Source of the DNA: CAYVMN01 sp964452575
Lineage (GTDB): Bacteria; Desulfobacterota; DSM-4660; Desulfatiglandales; Desulfatiglandaceae
Length of the DNA stretch: 6,839 nucleotides
Direction of reading: 5' to 3'
Assembly (NCBI GenBank): GCA_964452575.1
Contig: CAYVMN010000221.1
Coordinates: 1 to 6,839 of the forward strand
Shown here: positions 1 through 5,727 of the stretch, piece by piece
Position numbering within the stretch: the stretch's first letter is position 1
Layout of the letters: the number at the start of each line of letters is the position of its first letter
The notes under the pieces: generated by a model
Seen by the model: the letters and a program-made list of their open reading frames with translations, nothing else
The model's database searches: none
What the model was told of the DNA's origin: nothing
Program-made: the position numbers and the translations under genes

Positions 1-63
1 TCAGCAGGAAGGGATTTAATTAGTCAACTTCGCCAACAACGTCCCCCTATTCCCTATTTTGCA

Positions 64-71
64 GAGAGGAG
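64..71 (+). promoter_or_regulatory. Ribosome binding site of the oxidoreductase alpha gene
   Basis: A purine-rich GAGAGGAG lies five bases before the ATG at 77. It decides the start: a longer reading beginning with TTG at 59 would put this site inside the coding region and has no ribosome binding site of its own. Confidence 0.75.
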
Positions 72-76
72 TTATT

Positions 77-1198
77 ATGGCTTTATCACTTATGGAGGGT
101 AACGAGGCAATTGCGTGGGGTGCAATAACCTCCGGCTGCCGCTTTTTTGCCGGGTATCCCATTACACCAGCTACTACAATCTTTAATGCTATGCTGGAGC
201 TTTTGCCCCCTCTTGGGGGGATATGCCTTCAATGTGAAGATGAGATTGCTTCAATCGGGTCCTGCTTGGGGGCATCTATGGCCGGACTTAAAGTGATGAC
301 AGCGACATCAGGGCCCGGTCTAAGCTTGTATAGCGAACACATCTCTTTTGCCATTGGAAGCGAGATCCCAATTGTCATTGTAGATGTACAAAGGCTGGGA
401 CCGTCCACCGGATCCGCAACCCGCGGCGCGGATGGAGACATACAGTTTATGCGTTGGGGCAACAGCGGCGGATTGCCGGTAATCGTTCTGGCTCCTGTCG
501 ATGTGAAAGACTGCTTCTCACTAACTATTCATGCCTTTAACCTTGCTGAGAAATACAGGTGCCCGGTATTTATTGCCTCAAACAAGGAGGTTGGAATGAC
601 CAGGGAGAGTATTGACATGGAGGCCATTCCGAGGCCTAAGATTATTGAGCGTAAATCACCGCCTCCGAATGAACCTTTTCTTCCATTTAGGACGTCTAAA
701 GATGACCTGGTTCCCTATTTCCAGCCCATTGGTGGAAAGGTGCTTGTCCGTCAAACGTCCTCCACCCATGGCGCTGATGGCTATATTACTACGGACTTCA
801 AAGAGATTGAGAGGAATCAGGAACGTCTAAAGAGGAAACTGGAGTCTTCAGTAAATGAGTTCAATTTTAACGAAGTCTTTATGGAGGAAGGAGCCGATAC
901 ATTGCTCATCGCCTATGGTGTTACCGCACGGGCAGCAAAGGAGGTATATAATAATATGAAGGAGAATAAAGCCTCCGTAAAACTCCTCATCTTAAAGACA
1001 CTTTGGCCGGTCCCTGAGGAGGTGATAAAGAAGGCGTCCGAGAATGTAAATCGAGCCGTTGTTGTGGAGATGAATGTTGGCCAGTATGTGAAAGAAATAG
1101 AGCGCCTCCTTCCGAATAAGCGAATTGATTTCCTTGGTCAAATGGACGGAAGGCTTATATCGCCTTTCCAGATCAGCGAGGTAATCAAACATGTCTAG
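77..1198 (+). CDS. 2-oxoacid:acceptor oxidoreductase, alpha subunit (KorA/VorB-like)
   Basis: This is the pyrimidine-binding subunit of a thiamine-diphosphate enzyme that oxidatively decarboxylates a 2-oxoacid to an acyl-CoA and passes electrons to ferredoxin in the cytoplasm. The ATG at 77 gives 373 residues, normal for the family. Visible marks are YPITPATTI (about 27-35), the E-D-E-I-A-S stretch that contacts the cofactor in relatives, ATSGPGLSL (about 82-90), the PSTG motif shortly after, and a C-terminal transketolase-like domain ending in VVEMNVGQYVKEIERLL. The last 8 bases overlap the beta-gamma gene, so the two are almost certainly co-translated and form one complex. Sequence alone does not settle the substrate (2-oxoglutarate, a branched-chain oxoacid or another). 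The family is certain, the substrate unknown. A ferredoxin-like delta subunit often encoded next to this subunit is not in view. Confidence 0.93.
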   Translation: MALSLMEGNEAIAWGAITSGCRFFAGYPITPATTIFNAMLELLPPLGGICLQCEDEIASIGSCLGASMAGLKVMTATSGPGLSLYSEHISFAIGSEIPIVIVDVQRLGPSTGSATRGADGDIQFMRWGNSGGLPVIVLAPVDVKDCFSLTIHAFNLAEKYRCPVFIASNKEVGMTRESIDMEAIPRPKIIERKSPPPNEPFLPFRTSKDDLVPYFQPIGGKVLVRQTSSTHGADGYITTDFKEIERNQERLKRKLESSVNEFNFNEVFMEEGADTLLIAYGVTARAAKEVYNNMKENKASVKLLILKTLWPVPEEVIKKASENVNRAVVVEMNVGQYVKEIERLLPNKRIDFLGQMDGRLISPFQISEVIKHV

Positions 1199-2501
1199 CC
1201 TGCTGAATGAAGCCAGACCCCCGGTATTTTGTTCGGGTTGTTCCCACGAGCGGATCGCCCATGCCCTTGATAAGTGCTTTCAGAATATGGGCCTGAGGGG
1301 CGACCAAATTGTAATGGTGAGCGACATTGGTTGTTCTGGATTGTTTGACACATTCTTTCATACCCACGCCTTCCACGGACTCCATGGCCGTGCACTTTCT
1401 TACGCAACCGGTCTCAAACTGGCTCGGCCTGAGTTGACGGTTGTTGTGACCATGGGGGATGGCGGTATGGGAATCGGTGGGGCACATTTGCTCGGCGCGT
1501 GCCGCCGAAATCTTGATATCACATTACTGGTCATGAACAACTTCAATTTTGGAATGACCGGTGGCCAGTTTTCTGCTACGACTCCTGCAAATGCCCAGGT
1601 GGGATCGGGTTTTCTCAACCATCTAGAACGCCCAATGGATATCTGCCAGGTAGCATGCTCTGGTGGCGCAACCTATGTCGCCCGTTGTTCAAGCTATGGG
1701 AAGGAGCTACCTGAGGAGATAGAAAAGGCGATACGTCATGAGGGTTTTTCTGTTTTGGATATCTGGGGAATTTGTACTGGACGCTATATCAAGAGGAACA
1801 AACTGACACCACAGATTATTGAAAAAAACATTGCCGAGTTGCCACAGATGGAAGGCGTGGTGGCACGGAATGTGAGGAAGGAATATGGCCGTCATTACAG
1901 GGAAATGACAGCTTCTCTGAGACCTGTCTCTTCACCGGCTAAGATTGAGAGGGGCTTTGATCCGCCTGAAAGCGGCAGACAAGAAATAGTCATTCTGGGC
2001 AACGCTGGACAAAGGATCATCACGGCCGGAGAGATCTTGTGCCTTTCGGGGCTCTTTGGAGGCCTGAATGTAACCCAGAAGAATGAATATAACGTTACAG
2101 TCTTAAGGGGCCCTTCTATAAGCGAGGTGATCCTATCGCCTGAAGAGATTGACTATACAGGGATTGAAAAGCCTCACGCTATTTTGGCCTTGGGCCAAGA
2201 AGGAGTAGATCGCAGAGCGTCTCTTTTTGATATCCTGGACGAGCACACCTTGATTATTCAGGCATATGGTGTGGAGGTGCCGCCTAATAATGCCGGAGTC
2301 CATCTGGTTGATTTTAAAGCACATAAGGTTAAGGCCTCAGACTGGGCCCTTGCTGCTCTTTCTATTATGGCAAGACTCAAAAAGGCGATCACCCTTGAGA
2401 TGCTCCAAGCGGCACTGGAGTATAGGTTCAAGGATCAAGTCTTGCCGCTCTTTCAAATAGGCAGGGTTGTGCCGGATCGGCGGATCGGGGAATGGCGCTG
2501 A
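1191..2501 (+). CDS. 2-oxoacid:acceptor oxidoreductase, fused beta and gamma subunits
   Basis: The protein has 436 residues and joins two subunits that are usually separate. Residues 1 to about 230 are the thiamine-diphosphate-binding beta subunit. It has FCSGCSHE (Cys14, Cys17), DIGCSG (Cys48) and ICTGRY (Cys195), the four cysteines expected to hold a 4Fe-4S cluster, and the cofactor motif beginning GDGG at 89 and ending in the asparagine pair at 116-117. After a linker, residues about 264-430 form the gamma domain, recognisable from EIVILGNAGQR, the RGPSISEV stretch and EEIDY. The gamma glycine motif is altered: families usually read GxGGQG, here GNAGQR (270-275), and the usual YGPEARGG region reads YNVTVLRGPS. 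The start overlaps the alpha gene by 8 bases and is preceded by a modest GAGGT at 1178-1182. Beta-gamma fusions are inferred here from length and order. The assignment is strong, the 2-oxoacid used is not determined. Confidence 0.92.
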   Translation: MSSLLNEARPPVFCSGCSHERIAHALDKCFQNMGLRGDQIVMVSDIGCSGLFDTFFHTHAFHGLHGRALSYATGLKLARPELTVVVTMGDGGMGIGGAHLLGACRRNLDITLLVMNNFNFGMTGGQFSATTPANAQVGSGFLNHLERPMDICQVACSGGATYVARCSSYGKELPEEIEKAIRHEGFSVLDIWGICTGRYIKRNKLTPQIIEKNIAELPQMEGVVARNVRKEYGRHYREMTASLRPVSSPAKIERGFDPPESGRQEIVILGNAGQRIITAGEILCLSGLFGGLNVTQKNEYNVTVLRGPSISEVILSPEEIDYTGIEKPHAILALGQEGVDRRASLFDILDEHTLIIQAYGVEVPPNNAGVHLVDFKAHKVKASDWALAALSIMARLKKAITLEMLQAALEYRFKDQVLPLFQIGRVVPDRRIGEWR

Positions 2502-2554
2502 TGTGCGCAATACTGTGATGGGTCTCTCGTTCTCGCCTTCAGTTCTATGCCAGC

Positions 2555-2560
2555 AGGAGG
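2555..2560 (+). promoter_or_regulatory. Ribosome binding site of the DinB-like gene
   Basis: A perfect AGGAGG sits five bases before the ATG at 2566. It excludes the longer reading from 2467, whose extra 33 residues overlap the end of the beta-gamma gene and look non-coding. Confidence 0.85.
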
Positions 2561-2565
2561 TGAAC

Positions 2566-3030
2566 ATGGATAGATCACAACTTCTGAAACGACTTGACAA
2601 GGCATGGGAGGCACTCAAGACGTCATACGCCGGTCTGTCAGATTCGGAGCTGATGGAGCCTGGCGTCACCGGTGCCTGGTCGGTCAGAGATATCATCGCA
2701 CATGTGACCTCGTGGGAAGAGGAGGCGCTGACACATCTGCCCCTCATCCTCGCGGATGGGAAGCCGCCGCGGTATTCCGTTACGTACGGCGGCATCGATG
2801 CCTTCAACGCCCAGATGACGGAGCAGAAGAGGAACTTGTCGGTCTCTGAGGTGATGCGGCAGCGGGACGATACCCACCTCCGGCTTATCGAATTCATCCA
2901 GAGTGCGCCAGAAGATCAATTTATCCGCGAAACGCGCTTCCGCCGTCGTCTACGACTTGATACTTACAGCCATTACCCGAAGCACGCCGAGGCTATACGG
3001 GAATGGCGAGAGCAGCGATCAGCAGGATAG
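2566..3030 (+). CDS. DinB-superfamily / ClbS-DfsB-like small protein
   Basis: The protein has 154 residues and looks like an all-alpha four-helix bundle of the DinB superfamily, closest by eye to the ClbS/DfsB (DUF1706) branch. The hallmark is the second-helix pattern W38-S-V-R-D-I-I-A-H46-V-T-S-W50-E-E, followed by a C-terminal helix with His136 and His140 (YSHYPKHAEAIREW). These three histidines match the usual metal-binding triad of DinB-type proteins. Members include thiol-dependent transferases, the colibactin-resistance hydrolase ClbS and many proteins of unknown role. There is no signal peptide or membrane segment. It follows the oxidoreductase genes by 64 bases in the same direction, so it may be co-transcribed, but nothing ties its function to them. 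Its base composition looks richer in G and C than the two genes before it. The fold is fairly sure, the reaction unknown. Confidence 0.82.
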   Translation: MDRSQLLKRLDKAWEALKTSYAGLSDSELMEPGVTGAWSVRDIIAHVTSWEEEALTHLPLILADGKPPRYSVTYGGIDAFNAQMTEQKRNLSVSEVMRQRDDTHLRLIEFIQSAPEDQFIRETRFRRRLRLDTYSHYPKHAEAIREWREQRSAG

Positions 3031-3053
3031 GGAGAGGAGTTGGTGCTCGCCTC

Positions 3054-4157
3054 TTAGTATGGCCCGATCCTGCGAAGGGAATAGACCGACTTCCACCCCT
3101 TGCTCCCCGGTTCTTTGAGATATGGCTCCATTTCCTTGTTCATCCTGAATGTGGTCTTTTCCGGTTCAGGAACGGTCCCCGCCGGCCATGTCTCCAGGAT
3201 ATCTTTCTGGAGCAAGACCAGATATTCACAGACAGCCAGGATCGGCCATTTGGCCTTATCAGCATCTCCCAGGGTGGCCTTGCCCACGATGCCCTCGGGT
3301 GTGGCGACGATCTCCAGGGGGAGATCCCCTGCCCGCGTTCTATAGGTATTGGGCCTCAAGAGATCTTCGGCTGAAAGGTCAAAGTGGCCGTCCGGGAAAT
3401 ACTTATAGTCCGGCATGGGACCCGTATCCAAGGCATACTCCATTTTGACCATTTCAGGGAACAAGAGGAGGCCCATGGAGGTCTCCGCCTCATCGGCATG
3501 GATAAACCGGGTATCGAATTTCCCGCCGTATTCCTTTGTCTCGAAGAATTCACGGACCGCCCTCTGAAGCTCGGGGGCCACATAGAAACCCGGGAGTTGA
3601 TAGGTATTCATAAAACGCTTGATGGCCTTTTCAATCTCATTTTGGTGCGCATGGTTGTTAAACCATATCTGTTTGCGGAACCCATCATTCCACAGGCCAT
3701 ACATGATATGCATAATGCTTTGTTCAAAGGCCTCGTCATTGACCATAATGGTCCCGCACATTCCCTGGTGCCAAGGTGGATGGCAGCCGTAATTTATCGG
3801 ATAGGCGATGTTAACCTGGGCCCCCATCTTGGCGGTCTTGCGACGGACGGCTTCGGCTATTCGCGTAACTTGAAGGGTGTCGTGGCCTCCTACCAGGTGG
3901 TCACCGTGGCATTCTGTGGAGCCAACAGGAACTATAACCACGTCATTTTTTCGACGGTTCCTGACAAGGTCCGCCCTGGGGGTGTTCTGGATATAACACC
4001 CTGGTTTATCCATCTCTCCCGGTGAAGGGATTCCATATTCTTCTTTAAGGGCCTTATCCACCTCTTCGTCAGACATGTTCCAGATTCTCTCTTTCATCCT
4101 GCCGACCGAGGTCTTTTCAAAAAACGGTACGAACCGGCCCGATCTCTTTTCAGTCAT
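3054..4157 (-). CDS. Creatininase-family metal-dependent hydrolase (IolN-like candidate)
   Basis: The protein has 367 residues of the creatininase superfamily, cytoplasmic enzymes with two metal ions that open cyclic amides or, in some branches, cyclic diketones. The metal-site motif reads VPVGSTECHGDH with Glu82 and His84, then Asp93 in GGHDT. The second site is NNHAHQ (167-172), and the family's H-A-x-E-x-E-T-S signature appears as HADEAETS (220-227). In classical creatininase the second motif is NGHYEN, so the Glu ligand is replaced here by His171. About 70 residues precede the catalytic core, more than in creatininase itself (about 260 residues in all). I recall proteins of this long type being annotated as 3-dehydro-scyllo-inosose hydrolase (IolN of inositol breakdown), but I could not check this. 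The ATG is preceded by AAAGGAGG. The gene converges on the DinB-like gene and runs in the direction of the right-hand operon. Confidence 0.88.
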   Translation of the reverse strand: MTEKRSGRFVPFFEKTSVGRMKERIWNMSDEEVDKALKEEYGIPSPGEMDKPGCYIQNTPRADLVRNRRKNDVVIVPVGSTECHGDHLVGGHDTLQVTRIAEAVRRKTAKMGAQVNIAYPINYGCHPPWHQGMCGTIMVNDEAFEQSIMHIMYGLWNDGFRKQIWFNNHAHQNEIEKAIKRFMNTYQLPGFYVAPELQRAVREFFETKEYGGKFDTRFIHADEAETSMGLLLFPEMVKMEYALDTGPMPDYKYFPDGHFDLSAEDLLRPNTYRTRAGDLPLEIVATPEGIVGKATLGDADKAKWPILAVCEYLVLLQKDILETWPAGTVPEPEKTTFRMNKEMEPYLKEPGSKGWKSVYSLRRIGPY

Positions 4158-4164
4158 TGTTTTC

Positions 4165-4172
4165 CCTCCTTT
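4165..4172 (-). promoter_or_regulatory. Ribosome binding site of the creatininase-family gene
   Basis: AAAGGAGG on the minus strand lies seven bases before the ATG at 4157, supporting that start and strong translation. Confidence 0.8.
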
Positions 4173-4204
4173 GAATTGCTTCTTAAAACTCAGTTTCCAA
4201 AACT

Positions 4205-4235
4205 ATTATCCCCTATCTAGTGAGAAGATACGCAA
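4205..4235 (-). promoter_or_regulatory. Possible promoter of the creatininase-family gene
   Basis: On the minus strand TTGCGT (4235-4230) and GATAAT (4210-4205) resemble -35 and -10 boxes. The spacer is 19 bases, longer than the preferred 17, so this is only a candidate. It lies about 50 bases before the start codon, in a stretch visibly richer in A and T than the surrounding genes. Confidence 0.25.
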
Positions 4236-4254
4236 GAAGGCAGTACGATGATAA

Positions 4255-4571
4255 ATAATACAAGTCAACAAGAAATTTCAAGAATATGTAAGGCTTCCGC
4301 GACTTGAAAGCGCGGAGATGCGGCATCCCCTCTACCCGAGAACTGGTGCGAAATATGCCAGGTCGTTTTCAAGACACTGTGAGCCAAGAATAGGATTTTA
4401 TGTTGTGAAAGGAATCCCGGTAAAATATATAGACCCTTGACTCAACTACGTGAACACTCTTACGCTTTAATCGAAGAGATAGCCAGATTGCAGCAAGACC
4501 TGGAAAATGGAGGAGAAAATGAGATGTGGAAAGATAGAGGGATGGGAACTGAAAAGGGAAGTTCTGGATAA
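4255..4571 (+). pseudogene. Possible decayed gene in two shifted frames (unknown product)
   Basis: No intact gene covers this stretch, but two open frames join into protein-like sequence. The first runs 4255-4440 and ends FYVVKGIPVKYIDP. The second is open from 4383 to 4571 and, from 4437, continues L-T-Q-L-R-E-H-S-Y-A-L-I-E-E-I-A-R-L-Q-Q-D-L-E-N, a clear amphipathic, charged helix. Reading across the TGA at 4438 with a one-base frame change gives one continuous segment. I do not recognise the family. The end overlaps the start of the cupin remnant and contains its ribosome binding site, as expected of adjacent genes in a former operon. It could also be chance, because each frame alone is short. 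Confidence 0.35.
4508..4515 (+). promoter_or_regulatory. Preserved ribosome binding site of the cupin remnant
   Basis: TGGAGGAG precedes the ATG at 4519 by three bases (core GGAGG five bases away). Its good match marks the true start of the broken cupin gene. Confidence 0.55.
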
Positions 4572-4699
4572 ATGCACTAGGCGAGTTTGAAATGAAAAAA
4601 GGAGTGGTCTTTAACGTACCGCCCGGCGTTTCTCACAGACTATATGACGTTACAGAGGATCTGGAGATCTTTGACTTGTTTATTGGGCCTATCCGCTGA
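4519..4699 (+). pseudogene. Cupin-domain protein gene, internally deleted and frameshifted
   Basis: The ATG at 4519 opens a 23-codon frame, M-R-C-G-K-I-E-G-W-E-L-K-R-E-V-L-D-K-C-T, then RRV and a stop at 4588-4590. This resembles the N-terminus of small single-domain cupins. In another frame, from about 4580 to the TGA at 4697, sequence reads GEFEMKKGVVFNVPPGVSH followed by RLYDVTEDLEIF and DLFIGPIR. That is the second cupin motif (G-x5-P-x-G-x2-H) and a typical C-terminus. The first motif with its H-x-H metal ligands is missing. Small cupins of this type have roughly 100-115 residues, so about 45 codons appear to have been lost near 4575-4590, together with the reading frame. Such cupins often bind a metal and sit beside sugar or organic-acid catabolic genes. 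The identity is good, the function is lost. Confidence 0.7.
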
Positions 4700-4701
4700 C
4701 C

Positions 4702-4728
4702 AGGCTTCGCCTCAAATCCGCCTTGGCG
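4702..4728. repeat. Two adjacent short palindromes
   Basis: AGGC-TTC-GCCT (4702-4712) and CGCC-TT-GGCG (4719-4728) can each fold into a small four-pair stem. They lie directly after the cupin remnant's stop and between it and the 7-base repeat. There is no run of T after either stem in either direction, so a standard intrinsic terminator is not supported. Confidence 0.5.
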
Positions 4729-4737
4729 AGACTACGC

Positions 4738-4772
4738 GATGCTAGATCCTGGATTCTAGATGCTCGATGATA
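4738..4772. repeat. Tandem array of five imperfect 7-base units (GATNCTN)
   Basis: Five consecutive units start at 4738, 4745, 4752, 4759 and 4766: GATGCTA, GATCCTG, GATTCTA, GATGCTC, GATGATA. GAT is invariant in all five, C-T at positions 5-6 in the first four. The array ends 12 bases after the stop of the minus-strand aldolase gene. No reading frame uses it. I recall similar 7-base intergenic arrays in deltaproteobacterial genomes but cannot confirm this here. Confidence 0.8.
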
Positions 4773-4784
4773 CAACGAGTCCCT

Positions 4785-5666
4785 TCAGCCCAGCCCCGCG
4801 GCTGAAACGGCCTTTTCGATGGATTCCTTTTCAGCCTGCTTCAAGGGGAGCAGGGGCAGGCGCGGTGGGCCGCCGTAGTAACCGGCGATATCCATTGCGC
4901 ACTTGACTCCAGCGACCCCGAATTTTCCAGATACCGATTGGTTGAGGCGGAAGAGCTTTTGGTGCAGCTCCAGGGCCTTTTCCCTCTTGCCCGCCCTCGC
5001 AGCCTCATAGAGTTCACAACAGGGGGCCGGATAGGCATCTGCCAGGGATACGACCCCGCCGGAGGCCCCAAGGGTCAGACCGATCAGAAGTGTATTCACG
5101 GTTCCGGCCAGGACCTCAAAATTCTCTTCGCAGACAGTCAGATATCGGGCCATGCCGTCCGGTGATGTATCCTTCATTCCGGCCACGTTGGGATGCCTGG
5201 AGAGGGCCTCAATGACCCTGGGGGAGAGGGCCATTCCGGTGAAGCCGGGTGCATTGTAAATTAGAACCGGAATGGAAAGGGCCTCTGCCACATCGGAATA
5301 ATAACCAATCATGGCATCATCGGTCAGGCCCTTCTTGAAGTAGGAGGGTGTTACAAGGGAGACAAAATCGGCGCCTAGGGACTCGACCTTTCTGGCAAAC
5401 GAAATGGTCTGTCTTGTTGATTCATACCCGGCTCCTGCCATGACCAGCTGGTGCTCGGCCTTCTCCTGAAGGGCCGCCTCCAGGATCATCAGTTTCTCTT
5501 CTTCGCTCAGGCTCTTACTCTCCCCATTGCTTCCGAGAACAAAGAATCCGGACAAAGGGGTCTGACCGTACTTTCGGACATTTCCCCTTAGGTCCTGGAT
5601 CGACACCTCTTCATTTAGGAAGGGCGTTGTGATCGGTGCAAAGATTCCCGCCAGTCTCTTTTTCAT
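4785..5666 (-). CDS. DapA/HOGA-family class I aldolase (lyase or synthase)
   Basis: The protein has 293 residues, normal for the dihydrodipicolinate synthase/N-acetylneuraminate lyase superfamily, a TIM barrel that forms or cleaves pyruvate-containing compounds through a lysine Schiff base. Lys165 in VAGMKDTSPD is the expected Schiff-base residue and Tyr137 in IYNAPGFTG the catalytic tyrosine. GASGGVVSLADAYP is the usual glycine-rich loop. The pyruvate-binding loop reads GSNGES (45-50) instead of the GTTGE of true DapA. This form is common in 4-hydroxy-2-oxoglutarate aldolases and 2-keto-3-deoxy-acid aldolases, so a catabolic role is more likely than lysine synthesis. The ATG at 5666 has an ideal ribosome binding site, while a TTG start at 5681 would overlap it. 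It follows the dehydrogenase gene by 61 bases on the same strand, probably in one operon. The exact substrate is not determined. Confidence 0.9.
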   Translation of the reverse strand: MKKRLAGIFAPITTPFLNEEVSIQDLRGNVRKYGQTPLSGFFVLGSNGESKSLSEEEKLMILEAALQEKAEHQLVMAGAGYESTRQTISFARKVESLGADFVSLVTPSYFKKGLTDDAMIGYYSDVAEALSIPVLIYNAPGFTGMALSPRVIEALSRHPNVAGMKDTSPDGMARYLTVCEENFEVLAGTVNTLLIGLTLGASGGVVSLADAYPAPCCELYEAARAGKREKALELHQKLFRLNQSVSGKFGVAGVKCAMDIAGYYGGPPRLPLLPLKQAEKESIEKAVSAAGLG

Positions 5667-5672
5667 GATTTC

Positions 5673-5679
5673 CACCTCC
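5673..5679 (-). promoter_or_regulatory. Ribosome binding site of the aldolase gene
   Basis: GGAGGTG on the minus strand lies six bases before the ATG at 5666, fixing that start over the upstream TTG at 5681. Confidence 0.85.
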
Positions 5680-5727
5680 AAATCCTATTCCGTGGGAGGC
5701 CCTGCCATACCCGGCTCGGCCCGTATT

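Noticed and set aside
1..102. An open frame from the left edge ending at TAA 100-102, possibly the tail of an upstream gene
   Set aside because: Thirty-three codons without a stop are not rare by chance. It would overlap the alpha gene by 26 bases, and the other two frames also offer ends (at 19 and 23). No family is recognisable.
2337..2897. A 186-residue minus-strand open frame across the DinB-like gene
   Set aside because: It spans the end of the beta-gamma gene and the DinB-like gene, both well supported on the plus strand, and has composition typical of a shadow frame.
3384..4025. A 213-residue open frame opposite the creatininase-family gene
   Set aside because: It is antisense to a gene with clear catalytic motifs, has no ribosome binding site and no recognisable domain. 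It is a shadow of the codon bias on the other strand.
4344..4359. A GG-N10-GC pattern resembling a sigma-54 promoter on the plus strand
   Set aside because: Only the GG and GC spacing and a few other positions fit (TGGTGCGAAATATGCC), and it lies inside a protein-like decayed stretch. Such matches are expected by chance.
4702..4728. The two palindromes as an intrinsic terminator
   Set aside because: The stems are only four pairs each and no T run follows in either direction. I list them as palindromes only.
4158..4784. Transfer RNA, small RNA, CRISPR array or insertion sequence in the long gap
   Set aside because: I see no cloverleaf with a T-arm GGTTCGAATC-like core, no spaced direct repeats of CRISPR size, and no transposase-like frame with terminal inverted repeats.
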